IMG/VR virus record: IMGVR_UViG_3300036398_001095
Location: 1-63,090 of that record
Reading direction: 5' to 3' (one strand)
DNA: 63,090 bases
Source of the DNA: a virus
In this document: in pieces, positions 34,174 through 41,690 of the stretch
Numbering within the stretch: the stretch's first letter is position 1
Layout of the letters: every line of letters begins with the position of its first letter
Made by a program: the position numbers and the translations under genes
The notes under the pieces: model-generated
Database searches by the model: none
The model's input: the letters and a program-made list of their open reading frames with translations, nothing else
Told to the model about the DNA's origin: nothing

Positions 34174-37100
34174 CTAGTAATAAGCGACCTTGCGGCGATA
34201 CATCGGCTCACGGTCTTCATCGTCTGATTGCAGGCTCAAGAAACCGCCCGTCCTAAAGCGCAATAACGCTTGGGTCATCGAGTCTACTAGGTCATCATGC
34301 TCTCCTGAAGGAAAAGCTGCGACTTCCTCAATCAACTCATCCGCAAACTTACGCTCTGGCACCCAGATCCGCCCCGAGGCAAACAAATCCGATACGGCAT
34401 TTAGCCTCACGATCTTGTCGTTGCCTTTGGTTGGGCTGTACTCACTGACCGGAATACCCATCCTTCGGAGTTCAAAGACCAACGGGCTTCCTGCTGCCTT
34501 GGCTTCAACCAGAAATACATCCGGCTCCCACTCGCGGTAGGTTTCATAAGCCTTCTGCTTAAGTTCAGGGAATTCATATCGGTCCTTAAACGCATCCAGC
34601 AAGATGATATTCGTTTCTCCCTCCTCTGTCGTCCACACACCCCATGTAGTACAAGCAGAAAAGTCAGCCCTATTGTGCTTGAGAAACGCCGTGTCCCAAC
34701 TCTGAATCACAAAATCACATGGCGGCGGCCTATCACCCTCCCAAACCTTCCACCACTCTCGCTTAACAATCGCACCTTCCTCAGCCGTCGGCTGTTGCTG
34801 GTACTGAGCATTCCATTTACCTACCGGCAACTCCTCTTTAAGCGCCAGTAACTCCTCTAATTTCCAAAACTCAGGCCAAACCGGTTTACCAGACGGCATA
34901 ATCGCAGGTAATTCAATAACTTCCCACTCATCACCGCCTCTTGTTTGACTTGCTTTAATAACTTGACCCGTTAAATCCCTTAATGACCACCTGGTGTTGT
35001 GACTAACTACACCGTTTGCTATGAAATTTTCTGTGCGATCAATTTCAACGTCAAAAACTTCTTCCTGTCCATCGGAATCAATCGATATTATTGGGTCCAC
35101 TGTGAAATCTGAGATACGATGCAGCTCGTTCAAGTATGCCCGGAGTTTTTCCGTATCCAACTGTGAGGTTGCAGTCGTTACATAAGAGCCCTCGAACCTT
35201 TCCGGTATCGTGGCAGTGGTCAATGCACAATTTCCCATTCCAATGGGCGCGTGTATTTTTTGTTGATGGGGGCTCACCGCATACATCGCATTTGTTATTA
35301 CGCTCTGCAACCATTGCATCGTATTGATCGACAGTAATCCCGTATCTAGATTTAATCCGCGCCGCCCTGCTGGACTCTGCGTCTCTACGCCCCCTGCCTG
35401 AAGCCCAGTATTTTTTGGCGTAGTGGTCGTGGCATACCCCATCGCAGTGAACAGGCTTCTCGCAACCTTCTTCAGAACACGTTTTACCTTTCCATTTTCC
35501 GTGATACCCAAGCTCTCTTCGTGGTGCATCAGGGTTTTTTCGGTGGTAGCTTTCTTTTGATTGGCATGGTCCGCACATGCCAGGTTTTGTTTTTGACCTT
35601 GACGGCCTGCCGCACCCTTCAACGATACAAGTAAATCCCCGACCCTCAGTTGTTCCAATCTGGTCCATTCCAAGACTCCTTCATTCATAACAAGAAACGG
35701 ATGCCTCTTGTTTGCACGGAGTATTTTACCAGATCGTGTTTGTATTTTGTATATGGCATCAACACCACTTGATTGCCAATTATTGACTTTGCTTGTGGTT
35801 AGCAATCCTTTGTCAAAGGTAGCTACAAGATCATTTTTTCTTATTGCGCCTAGAGGCTTTTCCGTTCCGTCTGCCATCAAAACTGGGGTATCCCCAGTCA
35901 TGCACATTACAATAATAATCGCACCGCCAGGTTGTAATCGCTGCCGCGGACCTGACGTATACCATTCATATACTGAATCAAATATATCTGGTTTATGAGC
36001 CGCTAATTTAGCTTCTTGTTCTGAATGCGGATCATCAATAATTAATAAATCAGCACCTTTACCCGTTACAGAACCACCAACACCGATGGAAAAATACTCA
36101 CCACCCTTATTAGTAGCCCATCGCCCAGCCGATTTATTATCTGCTTTTAGTTTTACATCAGTAAATACTTGATTATATTCTTCTGAATCAATTAAGTTTC
36201 TAACTTTACGTCCAAAACCCACCGCCAATTCAGCAGTATGTGAGGTCTGTATTATCTTTTTATTTGGATTCTTACCCAAAAACCATGCAGGTAATAAATA
36301 ACTGGCAAATTCAGACTTGGTGTTGTGAGTGCATATGTAACCAGAGCCTGACAAAAACAGACCATCCTCTCGCGCCACTTTAATACACTGAGTATTCCCT
36401 GTTTGTTCTAGGCGTTTTATGCTTATATATCGGCCAAATGTTTCTTTTACTTGCTTAGTACGATCTTCTTTGCGCGGTAGTATCGCAATATCTTTTGCGT
36501 AAAACGATATTCTGTATGTTGGGCCGTAGCTTTTTTGACCTATCTTTGCTTCAGTAACCGATAGGCTGTTTTTAATACCCAGGCTAGCAAGCAATTCCCG
36601 AACATCGTCAATAATAAATCTGTTGCTTTGTGCAAATGAGCACTGACCGGCTTTGCTAACGCACCCATCAGTGTCCATCAAGCCTTTTAATAAATCTCGA
36701 CGTTGGTCCGGCGATCCTTCAAGATAGTTGCTCGGTATGTGTTTATCGCCTAATACACCAAGCTCACGCAATTTAACCTTCAGGCCTATAATGCCGAACG
36801 TCATTTTTGTCGATTGATCAGTGGTTTTGTACCCACGTCTTTCAATCTCTGCCCTTACAATTTTTGCATCTTCATTTTCCATGGTGATAACAGCTTGAGA
36901 TGAATGCCCGTCTCCAAGCCAAACACCAAAGACATACGGATCTATCAAAAATTCCTTTCGTTCGTATTCAACCGGGCTTACATCAGGAAGTCTTGGCAAA
37001 CGAGGATTTTTTTGTGTTTTCCCAGCTACAAACTCAACATCGCCGGAACGTTTTGTCCGTAATACCTCGCCGTTTTGACGCCTCCATAACTGCTCCGTAG

Positions 37101-37632
37101 TGTAGTCACGATAAACATTGACGCGCCTATTAAGCCTAACAGTCCATAGATGCTCACCGTCAACCGTAAGCGTTGCGCCGTCGTCAGTCTTTACTTCGTA
37201 CAAATCTCGGCCTTCAAATACTTCTGACTTGCCAAGCACCTGTGTCGGTTTCCCGTCTGGGCCAAAGACGAAATCTCCAATTCGGAGATCCAACATGCTT
37301 TTCCAGCCCTTAGTCGTAGGTATCATCATGCTAGTCATTATAGCATGACGTGGTGCCATATTAATAATAAGACGTTTATTATGTCCATTAACAACATTTT
37401 CAAACGCCTTAGCTACTACTTCATGATGTTTACCAGGAATAAACCCCGGCCACATGCGTTTTACAAACCCCATGAAATCATTTTGAGCGTGGGACTTAGC
37501 ATCTTCCCTCTCTTCCTCCTCTATCTCCTGAAGCAGTATCCGCTTCTCATCCTCAGTAAGTAGATGAAGCTTCCCGGCAGCTGCTTTGGCTAACTGCCTA
37601 ATGTCCAATTTTCTTCCTAACCACCCGAACAC
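34174..37632 (-). CDS. terL: Terminase large subunit interrupted by two inteins
   Basis: 1152 residues as encoded; removing both inteins leaves about 508, the normal TerL length. The ATPase Walker A (NMAPRH + TKSEFASYLL) is split by intein 1 (residues 97-437) and Walker B is LLIIDDPHS (residues about 529-537). Intein 2 (577-879) sits after IIIVM, before TRWSLRDLTG. The nuclease domain contains WDTAFLKHNRADFSACTTWG and later GEHDDLVDSMTQALL with acidic metal ligands. It packages DNA with the portal. Splicing must occur for the ATPase motif to form. Confidence 0.93.
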   Translation of the reverse strand: MFGWLGRKLDIRQLAKAAAGKLHLLTEDEKRILLQEIEEEEREDAKSHAQNDFMGFVKRMWPGFIPGKHHEVVAKAFENVVNGHNKRLIINMAPRHAIMTSMMIPTTKGWKSMLDLRIGDFVFGPDGKPTQVLGKSEVFEGRDLYEVKTDDGATLTVDGEHLWTVRLNRRVNVYRDYTTEQLWRRQNGEVLRTKRSGDVEFVAGKTQKNPRLPRLPDVSPVEYERKEFLIDPYVFGVWLGDGHSSQAVITMENEDAKIVRAEIERRGYKTTDQSTKMTFGIIGLKVKLRELGVLGDKHIPSNYLEGSPDQRRDLLKGLMDTDGCVSKAGQCSFAQSNRFIIDDVRELLASLGIKNSLSVTEAKIGQKSYGPTYRISFYAKDIAILPRKEDRTKQVKETFGRYISIKRLEQTGNTQCIKVAREDGLFLSGSGYICTHNTKSEFASYLLPAWFLGKNPNKKIIQTSHTAELAVGFGRKVRNLIDSEEYNQVFTDVKLKADNKSAGRWATNKGGEYFSIGVGGSVTGKGADLLIIDDPHSEQEAKLAAHKPDIFDSVYEWYTSGPRQRLQPGGAIIIVMCMTGDTPVLMADGTEKPLGAIRKNDLVATFDKGLLTTSKVNNWQSSGVDAIYKIQTRSGKILRANKRHPFLVMNEGVLEWTRLEQLRVGDLLVSLKGAAGRQGQKQNLACADHANQKKATTEKTLMHHEESLGITENGKVKRVLKKVARSLFTAMGYATTTTPKNTGLQAGGVETQSPAGRRGLNLDTGLLSINTMQWLQSVITNAMYAVSPHQQKIHAPIGMGNCALTTATIPERFEGSYVTTATSQLDTEKLRAYLNELHRISDFTVDPIISIDSDGQEEVFDVEIDRTENFIANGVVSHNTRWSLRDLTGQVIKASQTRGGDEWEVIELPAIMPSGKPVWPEFWKLEELLALKEELPVGKWNAQYQQQPTAEEGAIVKREWWKVWEGDRPPPCDFVIQSWDTAFLKHNRADFSACTTWGVWTTEEGETNIILLDAFKDRYEFPELKQKAYETYREWEPDVFLVEAKAAGSPLVFELRRMGIPVSEYSPTKGNDKIVRLNAVSDLFASGRIWVPERKFADELIEEVAAFPSGEHDDLVDSMTQALLRFRTGGFLSLQSDDEDREPMYRRKVAYY
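34996..35904 (-). other. Intein 2 in TerL (303 aa), hosts an out-of-frame endonuclease gene
   Basis: It begins with Cys at extein junction IVM/C (CMTGDTPVLMADGTEKPLGA) and ends IANGVVSHN before Thr, the standard C1...HN/T splice junctions. Blocks A (CMTGDTPVLM), B (around RANKRHPFLV), F (VFDVEIDRTENFIANG) and G are visible. The region where an in-frame homing domain usually lies has an unusual, low-complexity reading in the intein frame, and in another frame it encodes an endonuclease VII-like protein. Confidence 0.9.
35078..35668 (-). CDS. Endonuclease VII-like homing endonuclease nested out of frame in intein 2
   Basis: 196 residues in a frame different from TerL on the same strand. Its own AAGGAG site lies 7 nt before ATG. 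Zinc-finger-like CxxxC/CGxC pairs occur near the N-terminus (CIVEGCGRPS, MCGPCQ; CSEEGCEKPV, CHDHYA). The C-terminal nuclease domain has YGITVDQYDAMVAERNNKCD, CGEPP, LCIDHCHDTGKVRGLLCNDC and NLTVGYGKTPGIL, the classic endonuclease VII/HNH pattern. It fills the endonuclease slot of the intein, but as a separately translated protein. Confidence 0.9.
   Translation of the reverse strand: MDQIGTTEGRGFTCIVEGCGRPSRSKTKPGMCGPCQSKESYHRKNPDAPRRELGYHGKWKGKTCSEEGCEKPVHCDGVCHDHYAKKYWASGRGRRDAESSRAARIKSRYGITVDQYDAMVAERNNKCDVCGEPPSTKNTRAHWNGKLCIDHCHDTGKVRGLLCNDCNLTVGYGKTPGILERAASYLRFHSGPNNID
36322..37344 (-). other. Intein 1 in TerL (341 aa) with LAGLIDADG endonuclease
   Basis: It starts at Ala after PRH (AIMTSMMIPTTKGWKSMLDL) and ends SGYICTHN before Thr, so the first residue is Ala rather than Cys or Ser, as in class 2 inteins. 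Splicing blocks include VKTDDGATLTVDGEHLWTV (block B, with T-x-x-H-like core). The homing domain has the two DOD helices YVFGVWLGDGHSS and LLKGLMDTDGCVS. It interrupts the Walker A motif, a typical conserved target site. Confidence 0.92.
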
Positions 37633-37816
37633 TCCTAGGCTTACCAGGCGTTTTCTTCAAATACCCCTGCTTACACAGACTCTTCACCAGCCTATGCACA
37701 TTACTCTTACTATCCTGTAGCAATACAAACCGTATGTCGTCATACGAAGGACCAAAGTGATACAACTCCCACCAGGTCTTTACAGCCAGCAGGACTTTTG
37801 CCTCTGCCTGTGTCAT
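37598..37816 (-). CDS. Winged-helix DNA-binding protein (72 aa)
   Basis: The start is set at 37816 (MTQAEAKVLLAVKTWWELYH), with ATGA overlap to the upstream membrane protein gene. It resembles the LexA N-terminal winged helix: two helices, FGPSYDDIRFVLLQDSKSNV (recognition region), HRLVKSLCKQGYLKKTPGKP (wing), then a basic end. It may regulate the packaging/late operon, or form part of a packaging complex. It has 35 nt of overlap with terL. Confidence 0.7.
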   Translation of the reverse strand: MTQAEAKVLLAVKTWWELYHFGPSYDDIRFVLLQDSKSNVHRLVKSLCKQGYLKKTPGKPRSVRVVRKKIGH

Positions 37817-37962
37817 ATCAAACCTATCAAGATAAAACCAATACCCCACATCATCAAAACACCAGCAAAGTAATTCTGCGATGAATGCGATCTAGCCGGC
37901 GGCCCGTTCTCTGCCACCTTGTACCCAGCATACAGAAGCACAAGACCAACCACGATCTTCAC
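37813..37962 (-). CDS. Small two-TM membrane protein (49 aa)
   Basis: GTG start overlapping the upstream stop (GTGA) after AGGGAG. The 49 residues are KIVVGLVLLYAGYKVAENGP, a polar loop, then NYFAGVLMMWGIGFILIGLI: two hydrophobic helices. It is missed by simple ATG searches. Function unknown; position between TerS and TerL is unusual for a membrane protein. Confidence 0.65.
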   Translation of the reverse strand: MKIVVGLVLLYAGYKVAENGPPARSHSSQNYFAGVLMMWGIGFILIGLI

Positions 37963-38165
37963 TTCAACTCCCTAATCAACTCAGCACACACCTTCGCCCC
38001 ACGGTCCTTGGTATTCCTACCCCAGTCCTCACAGACCAAAGCACACCTCTCCCTCTCATGTATCTGTACTAACCTCATAAAGGTCAACAAATCCCCAGTA
38101 GTACCTATCCACCCACCATCCCCAACCTTCATACCAGCACTACTGGCCATCTTCACCAGATTCAT
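37959..38165 (-). CDS. Small hypothetical protein (68 aa)
   Basis: AGGAGG lies 4 nt before the ATG at 38165; a second ATG at 38150 is a possible alternative start. RLVQIHERERCALVCEDWGR looks like the RExCAxVCE helix of small phage proteins related to those at 48804-49270. It overlaps TerS by 26 nt. No function is assigned. Confidence 0.6.
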   Translation of the reverse strand: MNLVKMASSAGMKVGDGGWIGTTGDLLTFMRLVQIHERERCALVCEDWGRNTKDRGAKVCAELIRELK

Positions 38166-39063
38166 TCAACCTCCTCTGCACCTCTTCCCTAGCTTCCTCC
38201 CTAGGCTGCCACTCTATCTTCGGCACCTCCCCCATCGTCTCCGCATACCATCTCTTAGGATCCTCCCATATCGGCCTCTCCTTTTTTTTCCTACCCCCCT
38301 TATGGGAACCCACTTCTTCTTCTATGGGGGCCTCTTCCGTAGTAATCCCGCCAGCTGGCGGGATTTGATACTTTAGTAGGGGGTGGGGGTCTTCTTCGTC
38401 CGAGGGTAAATTTTTTGCAGATGGTTTGTGTGGATTATTGGACCTAGCGCCGCCCCCAGCCCCCTGGCCACTTTGCCCCTCCCCCCCTACCGTGGGGTCG
38501 CCCTCGTGCGCCTGCGCGTGCGCGGGTGGGTGCTCGCGCGTGTGCTCGTGCGCGTCCACGTCAATCACACCGCCGAGTCGGGCTAGCTTTTCCCGCAAGC
38601 GTGCCGTTGTATCGCCTGCGCGCTCATGGGTTATGACTGTGCGAGTCTGGAAGGCATCAACGTCCGCCAGCTTGCCGAGTAGCTCGAGCGCACGCAGCCG
38701 ATCGCCTGGCTTTTGAGCCGTCCGGGCCTCGTGCTGGAGAGAGTCCACGACAAAGTTTCGGATGTCTAGGGGGTTTTGCGAATACCTCAATCTGTTTACG
38801 CTCGTTTGCTGATCAATCCCTGCACGCACTTTTGGATTGGCTGCAATCCTGCTAGCCGTGCTGCTAATCGTGCTGCTACTGCCGCTCACGTCATACGCTT
38901 GCAGGTAAGCCTCTCGGTTAGTAGCTCCCGCTGCTACCGCTTGCACGAATTGTTTTTGCTTGGCTGTTAGGTCGACGTGAGGCATAAGCACTCTATCTGC
39001 TGGCACTCCGCGCCCTATAGCTCTCACTGCTGCCGGTGGTAGTTCGCTTGCTTCGCTTGCCAT
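38140..39063 (-). CDS. terS: Terminase small subunit with in-frame palindromic element
   Basis: 307 residues. LTAKQKQFVQAVAAGATNRE followed by AYLQAYDVSGSSSTISSTAS and RIAANPKVRAGI is the helix-turn-helix DNA-binding domain of terminase small subunits. GDRLRALELLGKLADVDAFQ is the typical oligomerisation segment. After a His/Gly-rich linker, the palindromic element adds KYQIPPAGGIT (residues 231-241), then an acidic/basic tail. It recognises packaging sites with TerL. It is divergently transcribed from the early gene at 39224. Confidence 0.85.
   Translation of the reverse strand: MASEASELPPAAVRAIGRGVPADRVLMPHVDLTAKQKQFVQAVAAGATNREAYLQAYDVSGSSSTISSTASRIAANPKVRAGIDQQTSVNRLRYSQNPLDIRNFVVDSLQHEARTAQKPGDRLRALELLGKLADVDAFQTRTVITHERAGDTTARLREKLARLGGVIDVDAHEHTREHPPAHAQAHEGDPTVGGEGQSGQGAGGGARSNNPHKPSAKNLPSDEEDPHPLLKYQIPPAGGITTEEAPIEEEVGSHKGGRKKKERPIWEDPKRWYAETMGEVPKIEWQPREEAREEVQRRLNESGEDGQ
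38342..38381 (-). repeat. Palindromic in-frame element, copy 3 (in terS)
   Basis: Core CCGCCAGCTGGCGG at 38348-38361, followed on the plus strand by the TGATACTTTAGTAGGG tail. On the minus strand it is read in the terminase small subunit as KYQIPPAGGIT, inside a variable linker. Confidence 0.92.
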
Positions 39064-39156
39064 GCCTTCCCCGTGTGAACGTTATGCGAACGCATGATAA
39101 CCGATCAACGGCAGATTACAAACGATGAGTGGTTGATTCTGGCTGCCATACGGTTA

Positions 39157-39186
39157 TTGTGTGACAATACAAAACACGCCTACAAT
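39157..39186 (+). promoter_or_regulatory. Putative early promoter
   Basis: TTGTGT, 18 nt, TACAAT, 38 nt upstream of the first plus-strand early gene and in the divergent region with terS. Confidence 0.5.
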
Positions 39187-39187
39187 A

Positions 39188-39203
39188 TGTTGCATGTTCA
39201 ACA
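39188..39203 (+). promoter_or_regulatory. Inverted-repeat operator candidate
   Basis: TGTTG...CAACA, containing the tight palindrome TGTT-C-AACA, starts 2 nt after the -10 box. A similar TGTT-GTG-AACA lies in the promoter spacer at 51280-51292, so both divergent regions may share a repressor. Confidence 0.4.
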
Positions 39204-39223
39204 AACAACCCGGAGCACATGAC

Positions 39224-39577
39224 ATGAAATTTACTTATGACAAGCAGTTTACTGACGCAATGACAACCGCAACTCAGTGCAGCCCTAAGTGGAGTAACCG
39301 TACAAAGGCCGCCTTCCATGCTTTTAACCCTAACGGCGTTATAGCCCTTCGCAATGCTTCAGATGATCGCATCAGGACGATGGTTGACTCTGGATTTGCA
39401 AAGACCGGGGCCCTGCTTGCCCATGGCTCGCTTAATGATTACCACGTTCGCAAGCTTTACGACTGCGCCATGAAATCCCGTGTTTCATCTTTCGATATCA
39501 ACTATTACGTAGAGCGCATTGAGCATGAGATAGCCGCTGCAAATGCCTTTATTGATTCCATCGCCGCCCGTATCTAA
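39224..39577 (+). CDS. Early protein (117 aa), function unknown
   Basis: The start at 39224 follows CGGAGCAC. The product is a helical soluble protein, KFTYDKQFTDAMTTATQCSP through IEHEIAAANAFIDSI, with no recognised domain. It is the first gene after the putative early promoter. Confidence 0.6.
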   Translation: MKFTYDKQFTDAMTTATQCSPKWSNRTKAAFHAFNPNGVIALRNASDDRIRTMVDSGFAKTGALLAHGSLNDYHVRKLYDCAMKSRVSSFDINYYVERIEHEIAAANAFIDSIAARI

Positions 39578-39599
39578 TCAACCCTTGGAGTTTTCAACC

Positions 39600-39824
39600 A
39601 TGCGCTTACTGATCGCAATCACCAACCAAGACCGCCGCGCCGCTGTTTACTTCAACCGTGAGCTTGACGAGTACACCGTGCGCTTTTATTCCCATGGCGA
39701 GCACCTAACCAATGCCGACTATTTCACCGACTGCAAATCAGACGCCTATAACACCATGAACCACTACGCCGCCGGCATTGATCGCCACATGGCCGCCTTT
39801 GGTGGTTTTCCTAATTCCCGCTGA
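39600..39824 (+). CDS. Early protein (74 aa), function unknown
   Basis: The ATG at 39600 follows TTGGAG. RLLIAITNQDRRAAVYFNRE then YTVRFYSHGEHLTNADYFTD suggest a small alpha/beta fold. No family is recognised. It is followed by a double-hairpin leader. Confidence 0.6.
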   Translation: MRLLIAITNQDRRAAVYFNRELDEYTVRFYSHGEHLTNADYFTDCKSDAYNTMNHYAAGIDRHMAAFGGFPNSR

Positions 39825-39838
39825 GAGCTTAGCCAATT

Positions 39839-39893
39839 GCCCCGGGCTCCGGGGCCTTTGGGTGCGCTTTTGCACCATAACCAGAGAGAACCA
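39839..39893 (+). promoter_or_regulatory. Double-hairpin leader with GAGAGAACCA motif
   Basis: A 7-bp GC-rich stem GCCCCGG/CCGGGGC with a GCT loop is followed by a GGTGC-N6-GCACC hairpin and then GAGAGAACCA at 39884-39893, just before the ATG at 39896. The same order of two hairpins and motif is repeated at 41630-41686. The first stem plus TTT could act as a weak terminator. The paired structure suggests mRNA processing or translation control. Confidence 0.55.
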
Positions 39894-39895
39894 AT

Positions 39896-40096
39896 ATGAG
39901 AAAACTATTCAACCGCTTAGCCCTCAGGCTTGCACCCTTCACTGTGCGCGTGCTTAGCTCAGACCGCACTTATACCCACAAGGCGCACTCATACGCCGAT
40001 GCGCTCTCATGGGCCCAGCAATATCCCGCCGACTGGGGGCGCGTGGTAATCACCGGCCGCTTTGGCCGCGCCATCGCAGAACGGGGGCAAGCATGA
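39896..40096 (+). CDS. Early protein (66 aa), function unknown
   Basis: RKLFNRLALRLAPFTVRVLS, then YTHKAHSYADALSWAQQYPA. Very basic N-terminus; might be a small nucleic-acid-binding protein. It has a double-hairpin leader and ATGA overlap with the next gene. Confidence 0.6.
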   Translation: MRKLFNRLALRLAPFTVRVLSSDRTYTHKAHSYADALSWAQQYPADWGRVVITGRFGRAIAERGQA

Positions 40097-40455
40097 AAAC
40101 CTCAGAGCTAACCGGTGCTGCCCTTGATTGGGCAGTAGCGAAGTGTGGAGGGAGAGGAATTGAGTTCGACGACCCAAGGGATCCGTGGCTTACCCGTGAT
40201 GGGATCGCCGATCAACCCCTGCACAGTTACACCCCATCAACCGACTGGGCACAAGGCGGGCCGATCATTGAGCGAGAGGGTATCTCTGTGGCACGGCGGG
40301 GTGAGCATTCATTTAGCCCGTGGGGTGCGGTGTTGCAAGGGTTTGAGTTTGATGAAGAAGGCCCAACCCCACTAATCGCCGCAATGCGCTGTTATGTCGC
40401 ATCAAAACTTGGCGATGATGTAACCCTTCCCCCTGAACTGGAGCAGACAGTATGA
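40093..40455 (+). CDS. DUF2591-like phage protein
   Basis: The start at 40093 overlaps the previous stop (ATGA). 120 residues with KTSELTGAALDWAVAKCGG, AQGGPIIEREGISVARRG and TPLIAAMRCYVASKLGDDV, the three conserved blocks of DUF2591 proteins, common in proteobacterial phages and prophages. Molecular function unknown. Confidence 0.8.
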   Translation: MKTSELTGAALDWAVAKCGGRGIEFDDPRDPWLTRDGIADQPLHSYTPSTDWAQGGPIIEREGISVARRGEHSFSPWGAVLQGFEFDEEGPTPLIAAMRCYVASKLGDDVTLPPELEQTV

Positions 40456-40754
40456 GCAAACCTTACACCGCACGCACATGGCCCGAACGCCTTGCCATCA
40501 TGAAAGACTTGGAAGCTTGCAATTCAATGATGCACCAGGGCCACGTTGGGAACGGCTTTGTTGCTGCCATTGGCCGCGATAGTTTCGCCGTGACCGATCA
40601 GGCCATGCGAGCCCATGGCTTTGAATGCGCCGAGCTTTACAACTTCCCGCTTGGCACTGATAAACCCGCCGAGCACCTACGCCACGACTCCCGCGGCTTT
40701 CCTTCCTGCTGCTGGCTGCTGGCTTGGTTCGAGCCGATCGGGGGGCAAGCATGA
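40452..40754 (+). CDS. Early protein (100 aa), function unknown
   Basis: Soluble protein with WPERLAIMKDLEACNSMMHQ and a C-terminal CCWLLAWFEPIGG. ATGA overlaps on both sides place it in a tightly coupled early operon. No family is recognised. Confidence 0.6.
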   Translation: MSKPYTARTWPERLAIMKDLEACNSMMHQGHVGNGFVAAIGRDSFAVTDQAMRAHGFECAELYNFPLGTDKPAEHLRHDSRGFPSCCWLLAWFEPIGGQA

Positions 40755-40945
40755 ACGCCGCACAATGCGCCGCCGTTTATCTTGCCGCCGTCGACTTGGC
40801 GCACGCAATCAAATCGCAAAGGGATTGCGAACCCATGGACGAAAAAGCCTTGTTGTTTACCCTGCAAGATTTGCGCGAAGCCTTCCCAATTATTTCCGAT
40901 CAGATCGCTTACGTAATCGAAACCCTGGACGAGGTGCAGTCATGA
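40751..40945 (+). CDS. Early protein (64 aa), function unknown
   Basis: NAAQCAAVYLAAVDLAHAIK then ALLFTLQDLREAFPIISDQI: an all-helical small protein. ATGA overlap with both neighbours. Confidence 0.6.
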   Translation: MNAAQCAAVYLAAVDLAHAIKSQRDCEPMDEKALLFTLQDLREAFPIISDQIAYVIETLDEVQS

Positions 40946-41286
40946 TGCTACTGAGCAAAACCTACGAAATAATCACGCCCGAATCCGCCGAGGATGGCGT
41001 AGTTGATCAATCGGGCTTTGAATTCGAGCGTGAGCCGTTCAGCTTTAGCGAATTAGTCCAGGCGCTGGAGGATTACTCGCACGTGAGCGATTCAACTTTT
41101 GGCGACCATAATTGGGCCATATCAGAGCCGGACATCAACTGGCGAACTGGCGCCGAGACGGTTTACAGCTTGCACTTCGTTGGGCCCGAATCGAAGCGTA
41201 AGTATTGGCTGAGAGCATTACGTAATCGCTTTCGCCCGAAAGTAGAGCCACGCAACCGCGGCCAGATGGCCCTTGATGGGCTTTAA
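40942..41286 (+). CDS. Early protein (114 aa) of DUF2591-neighbour type
   Basis: Start MMLLSKTYEIITPESAEDGV. Later FSFSELVQALEDYSHVSDST and WRTGAETVYSLHFVGPESKR. A similar acidic protein of this shape recurs in phage early regions. The C-terminus KVEPRNRGQMALDGL is basic. No enzymatic motif. Confidence 0.65.
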   Translation: MMLLSKTYEIITPESAEDGVVDQSGFEFEREPFSFSELVQALEDYSHVSDSTFGDHNWAISEPDINWRTGAETVYSLHFVGPESKRKYWLRALRNRFRPKVEPRNRGQMALDGL

Positions 41287-41288
41287 TC

Positions 41289-41456
41289 ATGCGCCCAATC
41301 CCTTTGTGGCAATACAACCCCATCACGGGCTACTGGAAACTGGCTCGTATGTGCGACCCGGCCACGGCTCACCAATGGCTGGCAATCTATCAGCGCGACC
41401 ATGGCGCTAACTTCATCGAACTAACTCACATCAAACCAAAGAGAGCACCAAAATGA
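41289..41456 (+). CDS. Small early protein (55 aa)
   Basis: RPIPLWQYNPITGYWKLARM with CDPATAHQWLAIYQ: aromatic-rich small protein. The last bases overlap the next start by 4 nt. It ends in the sequence GAGAGCACCA, which also forms the leader of the next gene. Confidence 0.6.
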   Translation: MRPIPLWQYNPITGYWKLARMCDPATAHQWLAIYQRDHGANFIELTHIKPKRAPK

Positions 41457-41617
41457 ACGATTACATCGCACAAGGATTTAAGAATCGCCGCGACTATCTC
41501 GAAGCACTGGCCGAGGAATACGACCGCGACAAGGTTTTTATGCTGGCCGCCATGCTTGGCCCTTCCGAGGACTTTGACGGGCTAGTGACCGCCCTCGAAG
41601 ATGACATGGATTACTGA
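41453..41617 (+). CDS. Small acidic early protein (54 aa)
   Basis: NDYIAQGFKNRRDYLEALAE then MLGPSEDFDGLVTALEDDMD: acidic helical protein. ATGA start overlap. A stretch with a double hairpin follows the stop. Confidence 0.6.
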   Translation: MNDYIAQGFKNRRDYLEALAEEYDRDKVFMLAAMLGPSEDFDGLVTALEDDMDY

Positions 41618-41629
41618 GGATGCAACCTC

Positions 41630-41686
41630 GGGCACTTTGCGAAGTGCCCAGGGGTGCAGCTTCGCACCGATCAACCAAGAGAACCA
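41630..41686 (+). promoter_or_regulatory. Double-hairpin leader, second copy
   Basis: GGGCACTT/AAGTGCCC (8-bp stem, TGCG loop) is followed by GGTGC-N6-GCACC and AAGAGAACCA at 41677-41686, then ATG at 41691. The order matches the leader at 39839, while the first stem sequence differs, so the structure rather than the sequence is kept. Confidence 0.55.
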
Positions 41687-41690
41687 AACC

